Made by a program: the position numbers and the translations under genes. The notes below the pieces were generated by a model. The model did not search any database. It was given only the letters and a program-made list of their open reading frames with translations, and had not been told where the DNA came from. A DNA stretch of 37,253 nucleotides from Syntrophobacterales bacterium (lineage in GTDB: Bacteria > Desulfobacterota > Syntrophia > Syntrophales > UBA8958). The DNA lies in the NCBI GenBank assembly GCA_018056545.1, contig JAGPFL010000009.1, forward strand, positions 1 to 37,253. The letters are read 5' to 3'. Positions 23,290 through 28,590 of this stretch are shown in pieces. Position 1 is the first letter of the stretch. Each line of letters starts with the position of its first letter.

Positions 23290-23307
23290 AACCACGCTCC
23301 TTGAATC

Positions 23308-23403
23308 TCAAGTCACAGAGGGTGATATATTCTTCGGATCAATCAAGGCATACTCAACGACCTCTTGAAGATCGGCCACTTCGACCATCTCAATGCCGTC
23401 CAC
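23308..23403 (-). CDS. Possible small ORF or gene remnant upstream of the selenoprotein
   Basis: A frame from GTG 23403 to TGA 23308 encodes 31 residues beginning MDGIEMVEVADLQEVVEYAL and ending with NISPSVT. AAGGAG lies 12 bases before the GTG. The frame is also open further upstream (RSLGFKEQALPVDGIEMVEV), where it looks a little like the C-terminal end of Lon- or RadA-type P-loop proteins, so it may be the decayed tail of a lost gene. The stop is 18 bases before the selenoprotein start, so the two could be co-translated. I do not recognise it with confidence. Confidence 0.3.
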   Translation of the reverse strand: MDGIEMVEVADLQEVVEYALIDPKNISPSVT

Positions 23404-23461
23404 GGGTAAGGCCTGCTCCTTGAAACCGAGCGATCGTTTGGGGCTCCACCCGGAACGGATA

Positions 23462-23698
23462 CTAATTCTTTTTAAGCCAGGAAATGATTTCCGCCTTGGT
23501 CGGGATCTTTCCTGCGCACTTTACCTGCTCGTCGATAATCAGGGCCGGGGTGGAAAAAACGCCGTAGGTGGCGAATTTTTTTATATCTTTTATCTTTTCC
23601 AGGGTCGCATCCATCTTCAACTCTTCCAAGGCCTCTTTCACCACGTTCTCTACAGCGTTACACCTGGCACAACCGGGGCCCAAAACTTTGATATTCAT
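23462..23698 (-). CDS. Small thioredoxin-like protein (CARC)
   Basis: A 78-residue protein of the minimal thioredoxin/glutaredoxin type known from archaea and anaerobes (MTH895/TM0996-like). The active site is GPGCARC (C10, C13), preceded by a first strand; the cis-proline is in VFSTPALIIDEQV and the chain ends with the helix KAEIISWLKK. It lacks a signal peptide and is cytoplasmic. AAGGAGG eight to ten bases before ATG 23698 supports the start. It is the third of three consecutive thioredoxin-like genes downstream of a permease; such proteins often accompany this permease family. Substrate unknown. Confidence 0.88.
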   Translation of the reverse strand: MNIKVLGPGCARCNAVENVVKEALEELKMDATLEKIKDIKKFATYGVFSTPALIIDEQVKCAGKIPTKAEIISWLKKN

Positions 23699-23732
23699 AT
23701 CAATTTCCTCCTTAAATCCGTTTTTGCTTTGT

Positions 23733-23757
23733 CGCGCCCGGGGCTATCCCGGGCGCG
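23733..23757 (-). promoter_or_regulatory. Very strong intergenic hairpin between two thioredoxin genes
   Basis: CGCGCCCGGG (23733-23742) and CCCGGGCGCG (23748-23757) are perfect ten-base inverted repeats around a five-base loop. It lies two bases after one thioredoxin gene and 35 bases before the start of the next. There is no T-run on the transcribed strand, so a role in RNA stability or partial termination is more likely than full stop. Confidence 0.6.
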
Positions 23758-23759
23758 GG

Positions 23760-23999
23760 TTATTTCTCCGCAACGATGATCGCCTTAAGCTCTTCTACCG
23801 AAGGAATCTTCCCTGCAACCACTATTACCCCGTCGATAATCACCGCGGGGGTAACCCTTACTCCCAGGTCCCGAAACCTCCTCACATCGAATTCATGGGA
23901 GATATCCGCGTCGATTCCCAATACCGCGCACGCATCCGTTACATTCTTTTCCGTTACATGACATCTTCCGCACCCTGGTCCGGCCACGACGATCTTCAT
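23760..23999 (-). CDS. Small thioredoxin-like protein (CGRC)
   Basis: A 79-residue minimal thioredoxin-fold protein, paralogous to its neighbours: GPGCGRCHV (C10, C13) after the first strand, cis-proline in VRVTPAVIIDGVI and C-terminal helix VEELKAIIVAEK. A histidine directly follows the CxxC motif. GAGGAGG precedes ATG 23999. It is cytoplasmic by lack of signal peptide. It differs enough from the CARC protein (23462-23698) to suggest an old duplication with separate partners. Its role in the permease cluster is inferred only from position. Confidence 0.88.
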   Translation of the reverse strand: MKIVVAGPGCGRCHVTEKNVTDACAVLGIDADISHEFDVRRFRDLGVRVTPAVIIDGVIVVAGKIPSVEELKAIIVAEK

Positions 24000-24073
24000 T
24001 TTTCTGCCTCCTCAGAGGACAATAAAGCCTCATGCTGTAAACAAGTTCATCATGAAGCCAAGGAGTATTGCCT

Positions 24074-24574
24074 TCAAGACCTGGCGGTTTCCGCCTCCCG
24101 GAGCCACGCCTTGATCTGTTGCCGTGTCGGGGTGGTGCCTACGGAAACGACCTTGCCGTTGACGATCAGGGCCGGTGTCCCCATGACCCCGTAGCGGGCA
24201 ATAGCCCGGAGGTCGTCAACGTGGATCAACTCCCCGGGAAGCTGCAAGTCCGCCAGGGCCTCCCGGACGTCTCTTTCCAACTGGGTGCAGCGGGCGCAGC
24301 CCGGTCCCAGGACGATAATCTGCAGGCCCGTCAGCGGTTCCTCTGCAACCTCCTGCCCTAGAAACCTCCGGAATTCCCTGGTGAGGGCTGTTCCGTAAGA
24401 CCCTTCGGCCCGTCGGGGTATATAATTGCACTGCCCGGTCCGGCGCAGGATTTCCCTGGCGATTTCCTCATCGGAGCCTCCGGCAAAATCCGCAGCCATC
24501 TCCTCCATAATTTTCTGAAGCCCCACAATGCCCACCAGGTTGCCGTTTACCCGGATTTGTTTAATGTCAGCCAT
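24074..24574 (-). CDS. Thioredoxin-like protein with an N-terminal helical domain (CARC)
   Basis: A 166-residue two-domain protein. Residues 85-160 are a minimal thioredoxin (GPGCARCTQLE with C93 and C96; cis-proline in VMGTPALIVNGKV). Residues 1-80 form a separate domain that begins IKQIRVNGNLVGIVGLQKIM and continues with YIPRRAEGSYGTALTREFRR; I have seen this N-terminal part fused to such thioredoxins in anaerobes, but know no function. The N-terminal domain could recruit a partner such as the permease encoded upstream. No strong ribosome site precedes ATG 24574. It lies 136 bases after the permease gene. Confidence 0.85.
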   Translation of the reverse strand: MADIKQIRVNGNLVGIVGLQKIMEEMAADFAGGSDEEIAREILRRTGQCNYIPRRAEGSYGTALTREFRRFLGQEVAEEPLTGLQIIVLGPGCARCTQLERDVREALADLQLPGELIHVDDLRAIARYGVMGTPALIVNGKVVSVGTTPTRQQIKAWLREAETARS

Positions 24575-24662
24575 AAATTTTATCTATCACATTCCCCAGG
24601 CTTTTTCATCAGATGTGATTACTCGTGCTCCTCGTCTGGATAATTTAGTCCTCCCCCATCCC

Positions 24663-24687
24663 CACCCTACCCTTGAAAGGGAGGGTG
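24663..24687 (-). terminator. Hairpin after the CSC permease gene
   Basis: CACCCTACCCTT and AAGGGAGGGTG pair with one bulged A around a two-base gap. It begins 23 bases after the permease stop codon. The T-run is on the wrong side for the minus strand, so read-through to the thioredoxin genes is likely; it may also be a member of a dispersed C/G-rich repeat. Confidence 0.4.
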
Positions 24688-24710
24688 AGTAAAAAGGCGT
24701 TGTGATCTTT

Positions 24711-25760
24711 CTACATGATGAAATTGCCGAAGAACCAACCGACAAGCGTCCCGAGGATAACTATAGATATTACATAAACAATGGCCTTCTTGACTCCGAA
24801 GACGCGGCCGATGGCGATCCAGTTCGGCAGGCTCAAGCCCGGACCGGTGAGGAGGAGGGTCAGGGCGGGCCCCTTGCCCATTCCGAGTTTCATCAGGGTA
24901 TCGACAAACGGCGCCTCGGTCATCGTCGCGAAATAACTGATCGCCCCGATCATCGTCGCCAGAAATGACGCCATGAGGCCGTTACCCCCAAGCCAGCTCT
25001 GGATCCACTCCTCAGGGAGGAGCTTGCCGATGACGCCGACCAGAAATACGCCCAAAAGCAGCAGGGGGAAGATGATCTTGACGAACCACCAGCTCTCCCG
25101 GAGCCAGCCGGCGATTTCGTCCCTGCCGAGGGCCTTGACGGCATAAACGGCCAAAACCGCCGTAGCCAAACCCCAGATGATGATCTTCTGCCCGTAGGGT
25201 CCCGTCTGCCCGATGTAATTGGGAAGCAACAGGGAAAAAAGGATGAGGAGCATCAGAATCAGATGGGGCCGCTTCACGATGCCTTCCCGTTCTTCACCGC
25301 TCTGAAAGGCGCCGACGGTTTCCCTTTTTTCCTTGCCGAAGAAGAAGGTCATGATGCCCCCAACGATAAAAGCCATAAGGAGAGCGGCGACAACCCGGTA
25401 AACGACGATGTCGTACCCGAGGATGTTGCCCGTATAGATCAGGGAGAGGATGTTGGCCGACGGCGCCACCCAGAGGACGATGAAGGCCACGCCCACGGCG
25501 GCGCCGCTGTAGTAAAGGCCGCTGGAGACGGGGATCACCGTGCAGGAACAGGCAGCGACAAAGAAACTGGCAACGCTGGCCATAGAGAACGATTTGAGTT
25601 TGTCGGCTTTTTCTCCCAGAACGGTAAGAATGGCCTGCTGGTTGATGAAGGCCACCATCGCTCCGGCCAGCAGAAACGCCGGCACCAGGCAGGTCAGAAC
25701 ATGTGTGGCCACGTAGTCTTTAATTGCCAGCAATCCGGCGACGATCAATGATTCGATCAT
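24711..25760 (-). CDS. ArsP/UPF0718-type permease
   Basis: A 349-residue permease with about eight to ten membrane helices, member of the DUF318 superfamily. FVAACSCTVIPVSSGLY (C71, C73) is the characteristic cysteine site, followed by WVAPSANILSLIYTG; the second half repeats the fold with AISYFATMTEAPFVDTLM and TGPGLSLPNWIAIGR. ArsP, which exports trivalent organoarsenicals, belongs here, but so do other metal exporters. Unlike the permease at 10000 it has no cysteine-rich loop. AAGGAG eight bases before ATG 25760 and a strong promoter at 25878-25905 mark it as the first gene of the thioredoxin-selenoprotein-Acr3 cluster. Confidence 0.87.
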   Translation of the reverse strand: MIESLIVAGLLAIKDYVATHVLTCLVPAFLLAGAMVAFINQQAILTVLGEKADKLKSFSMASVASFFVAACSCTVIPVSSGLYYSGAAVGVAFIVLWVAPSANILSLIYTGNILGYDIVVYRVVAALLMAFIVGGIMTFFFGKEKRETVGAFQSGEEREGIVKRPHLILMLLILFSLLLPNYIGQTGPYGQKIIIWGLATAVLAVYAVKALGRDEIAGWLRESWWFVKIIFPLLLLGVFLVGVIGKLLPEEWIQSWLGGNGLMASFLATMIGAISYFATMTEAPFVDTLMKLGMGKGPALTLLLTGPGLSLPNWIAIGRVFGVKKAIVYVISIVILGTLVGWFFGNFIM

Positions 25761-25800
25761 CTAAACATCTCCTTTCCCCGCTAATATTTCGAATGCTATT

Positions 25801-25848
25801 GCCAAGATGAATCTCGACCCTGACTGCCACCCGGAAGCATATCTTGGC
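25801..25848. promoter_or_regulatory. Leader inverted repeat upstream of the permease operon
   Basis: GCCAAGAT (25801-25808) and ATCTTGGC (25841-25848) are perfect inverted repeats 32 bases apart, between the promoter and the permease start. They could form a leader stem-loop or two regulator half-sites. Confidence 0.4.
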
Positions 25849-25877
25849 GGCGCTTTTGATTCATATTTCCGTATGGC

Positions 25878-25905
25878 AATATATACATCTGGACAATCTT
25901 GTCAA
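25878..25905 (-). promoter_or_regulatory. Sigma-70-type promoter of the permease operon
   Basis: On the minus strand TTGACA (25900-25905) and TATATT (25878-25883) are separated by 16 bases, an almost perfect housekeeping promoter, 118 bases before the permease start. CATA-N6-TATG at 25862-25875 overlaps the region just downstream and is a possible repressor dyad. Confidence 0.65.
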
Positions 25906-25949
25906 GAGATAAATGGTGGTGTCTTGTCAAAAAAGTTCAAAGATCACTA

Positions 25950-26170
25950 TAAAGCCCCCAAAAACTGGACGGGGTAATAAGGTGCCTGTTGGGCTGCCAG
26001 AATCGAGAAGGAGGAGGAGAAGGATGGCAAAGAACATGCGGAAGAGTCATGATGCGGCATTTAAGGTGAGGGTTGCCTTGGAGGCTATAAGGGGAGAGAA
26101 GACCATGGCCCAAATCTCCAGCGAGTATGGTCTGCATACGAGTCAGATTCGCCAATGGAGGCAGAAGCTG
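25950..26170 (+). mobile_element. IS3-family element remnant (5' end only)
   Basis: The sequence from GCCCCCAAAAACTGGAC onwards and the following orfA start resemble the left end of IS3-type elements, in which a C-rich terminal repeat with AAAA-TGGAC precedes the first transposase gene. Homology stops at about 26170, in the middle of orfA. No orfB, no right end and no flanking direct repeat are visible. The exact left boundary is uncertain. Confidence 0.55.
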
Positions 26171-26284
26171 GACTGCCATTTTTTCGTGATGAATCATTAT
26201 AAGATTGACAAAGGCCAAAAAAACAGTAAAAGGGACGACCAAATATTAAAGACACCATTAATTAATTGGTGGCAGAAGCGATAG
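26024..26284 (+). pseudogene. Truncated IS3-type transposase OrfA
   Basis: An ATG at 26024 behind AGGAGGAG opens a protein whose first 49 residues are the helix-turn-helix part of IS3-family OrfA: SHDAAFKVRVALEAIRGEKT and SEYGLHTSQIRQWRQKL. After residue 49 the sequence changes abruptly to an unrelated lysine- and asparagine-rich run to the stop at 26284, so the element was cut at about 26170 by a deletion or rearrangement. The usual OrfA has about 100 residues plus a frameshift into OrfB. It marks a rearrangement point between the arsenic block and the cell-wall gene pair. Confidence 0.75.
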
Positions 26285-26323
26285 CCAGCGCCTCTGTTCA
26301 GAACGTGAGGAAGCAAGCTAACC

Positions 26324-27571
26324 ATGGTGGAAAAAAATTATAGAATAGGCAACACGATTATCAGATACAAGAGAAAGAACCCGAAGTCGTGGTGGATCCT
26401 GTCTCTTCTTGCCGTATTAGTCATCCTTGTCCTGGTGAATGTTGTTACCCTCTACCTGCTAAAAGAAAATGCCGCAGACAATCATAAGTTGAGGGAAACC
26501 ATTGAGGGATTCAGCAATACCGTTGGTATGATTGATGAGGCCCTCCGTAACGGCGATTATCAGAAGGTCTTCCGTAGCATAACGCAAGCGAAGAAACAGC
26601 TTGCCGACCTATCACCCACGGTCGCGAAGACAAAGCAGATGCCGGCGGCACCTCTTTTAGAACTGGCAAAGGTTACGCAACTCAAGGCCTCGGATCATCC
26701 CTCCACGCCCGTTGCCCCGCCGTCCAAACCGGAAGGCATACCTAAGGCCTTCGTCCTGGCCCCAGAGGGTGAACATCTGATCCTCTGCGAAAAAGAAAGA
26801 AAAACGTTGTCCGTTTACCTTTCCGAGAAGGACCGTTTCACGCTGCTGAAGCATTACCCCTGTGTCGTCGGGGCAAACAACCACGAGAAAAAGCGTCCTA
26901 ACGATTTCGCCACGCCGGTGGGCACCTATTTCACCATCCGTTTCACTCCGGGTCGGTCGCTACCGGACATTTACGGCTACGGTGCCTTCGTCCTCAACTA
27001 CCCCAACTACCTGGACCATAGGGCAGGCAAGAAGGGCGGCGGCATCTGGATCCACGGCCATAGTCCAGGGAAGACCATAGGAAACGACATACCGGACAGC
27101 AAGGGATGTATCGTCATCAGTAACGACGCCATGAAGGAACTGGCCGCCACAATCAAGGCCGAGGGCACATCGGTGGTCATCGTTGACAAGGCCCTGTACG
27201 TGAACGGGCAAGAGCACAACCCTGTGCGGAAGGAAGTGAAGGATTTCATGAACTCCTGGTGCCGGGCTTGGGAGAGTATGAACGTAGACAGATTCATGAG
27301 TCACTACGCTCCGGAATTTGTGAACAGTGAAGGCATGGGTTACAAGTCCTACAAGAATCAAAAGGAGAAGGTCAACAGGGGCAAGAAGTACATCCACGTT
27401 AAAACGGATCAAATGGCCGTTGTTATCCCCCAGGAGAGCGAGGGAAAGACGGCGGTTGTGCGTTTCGTCCAGCGTTACCAGTCCAGCAATTTCAACAGCG
27501 ATTCCAAAAAGATATTCTATCTGAGCAAAGGACAAAAAGGATGGCAGATCATAGGCGAATCTACGTTTTAG
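26324..27571 (+). CDS. YkuD-domain L,D-peptidase with NTF2-like domain (Csd6/Pgp2-like)
   Basis: A 415-residue membrane-anchored periplasmic protein. A single helix (WWILSLLAVLVILVLVNVV, about 23-41) is followed by a coiled stretch (50-100), a YkuD catalytic domain (about 142-290) with H244/H246 and C262 in IWIHGHSP and DSKGCIVIS, and a C-terminal NTF2-like domain (about 305-415; FMNSWCRAWESMNVDRFMSH). The YkuD plus NTF2-like plan is that of Csd6 of Helicobacter and Pgp2 of Campylobacter, which act as L,D-carboxypeptidases trimming tetrapeptides to tripeptides and are needed for helical shape. The ATG at 26324 follows GAGGAAG. It overlaps the next gene by 31 bases. Transpeptidase activity cannot be excluded. 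Confidence 0.82.
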   Translation: MVEKNYRIGNTIIRYKRKNPKSWWILSLLAVLVILVLVNVVTLYLLKENAADNHKLRETIEGFSNTVGMIDEALRNGDYQKVFRSITQAKKQLADLSPTVAKTKQMPAAPLLELAKVTQLKASDHPSTPVAPPSKPEGIPKAFVLAPEGEHLILCEKERKTLSVYLSEKDRFTLLKHYPCVVGANNHEKKRPNDFATPVGTYFTIRFTPGRSLPDIYGYGAFVLNYPNYLDHRAGKKGGGIWIHGHSPGKTIGNDIPDSKGCIVISNDAMKELAATIKAEGTSVVIVDKALYVNGQEHNPVRKEVKDFMNSWCRAWESMNVDRFMSHYAPEFVNSEGMGYKSYKNQKEKVNRGKKYIHVKTDQMAVVIPQESEGKTAVVRFVQRYQSSNFNSDSKKIFYLSKGQKGWQIIGESTF

Positions 27572-28461
27572 CCGCTGTTGTCCTGCTTTCCTGCCTCGTT
27601 ATCGTGTTTAGCTTTTCCCCTTTGCCTGACAACCCAAACCAGGTGTCCGGTGGTGAGAAGAAATACGTAAACTTCCAAGGCACACCACAGGAATTGGCAA
27701 TCTACGTGCTCTCCGGCAAAGAGAAGGGACCCACGGTGCTCATCGTCGCCGGCATCCATGGTGATGAAAGGGGCGGTTATCTTGCCGTGGAACGTTACAG
27801 GAACATCAAGGTAAACAGAGGCACCCTCATCCTGATCCCACGCCTCAATACCTTTGCTATCGCCAAAGGCACTCGCCGCGGCATCAGTGGCGACATGAAC
27901 CGCCTCTTTCATCTACCCGACAACACCAAGGCGACGGCAGACTCCAAGGTGGTGAATGTGATCAAATCCTACATCAAGCAGGCTGATTATGTATTGAATC
28001 TCCACCAGGGCACCGGCTTCTATTACCCCCGGTGGATCTCCAAAAAGAGAAACCCTCTGAACTGGGGCCAGTGCAACATCATCGATGCCCCTACCTTTGA
28101 CCTGCCCAACGGCGAAAAGTTGGAGCTGGCCCGCTTCGCCGGGAGGGTCGCCTCGCTCTCCAACGGGAAAATCAACGATAAGCAATATCATTTTCATGTA
28201 AACAACACCAATACGGCCACCGCTCACTCCCGTCACAAGGAGCAGCGCCGATCCCTCACCTACTATGCCCTCTACAAGGCCCACAAGATGGCCCTGGCCA
28301 TCGAAGCCACAAAGAGCTGTTCCCTACCCCAAGCCGTCTCCTTTCTTACGATCGCCGTCAACGCCGTTCTGGGCGATGTAGGCATACAGGCCGAGGGCCT
28401 CCCGTCCACGGATCTCCGTCCCATCGGGGAGGAACTGAAAAGCAAAGGTTTTGCTGGGTGA
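27541..28461 (+). CDS. M14/M99-type carboxypeptidase (Csd4/Pgp1-like)
   Basis: A 306-residue exported zinc carboxypeptidase. After a membrane segment (VLAAVVLLSCLVIVFSF, 9-25) the metal site is H73-x2-E76 in GIHGDERGG with the third ligand H155 in LNLHQGTGF; E255 in LAIEATKS is the likely catalytic base. This resembles Csd4 of Helicobacter and Pgp1 of Campylobacter, which cut the terminal residue from peptidoglycan tripeptides. Those proteins have about 440-460 residues with extra C-terminal domains that are lacking here; a coding-like stretch in another frame directly after the stop (to about 28557) may be a leftover. The start ATG lies 31 bases inside the preceding Csd6-like gene, so the pair is coupled. 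Confidence 0.8.
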   Translation: MADHRRIYVLAAVVLLSCLVIVFSFSPLPDNPNQVSGGEKKYVNFQGTPQELAIYVLSGKEKGPTVLIVAGIHGDERGGYLAVERYRNIKVNRGTLILIPRLNTFAIAKGTRRGISGDMNRLFHLPDNTKATADSKVVNVIKSYIKQADYVLNLHQGTGFYYPRWISKKRNPLNWGQCNIIDAPTFDLPNGEKLELARFAGRVASLSNGKINDKQYHFHVNNTNTATAHSRHKEQRRSLTYYALYKAHKMALAIEATKSCSLPQAVSFLTIAVNAVLGDVGIQAEGLPSTDLRPIGEELKSKGFAG

Positions 28462-28590
28462 TCCTGCCAAGCGGGAGAACCGTGAGCTACGTCTCGAGTT
28501 CGAGGAGACCTACTATCAGAGTCAGAACACCGCGGCCATGGTGGTCGGACTCTGTTAAGATTTCCCCATTTCAATCGCCATTGGCACCGA

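Noticed and set aside
22801-23304. Plus-strand frame spanning the selenoprotein gene
   Set aside because: It is antisense to acr3 and to the UxxC frame, has no motif, and only exists because the in-frame TGA leaves the region apparently empty on the minus strand.
25937-26242. Minus-strand ORF over the IS remnant
   Set aside because: It is antisense to the OrfA fragment and has no recognisable content.
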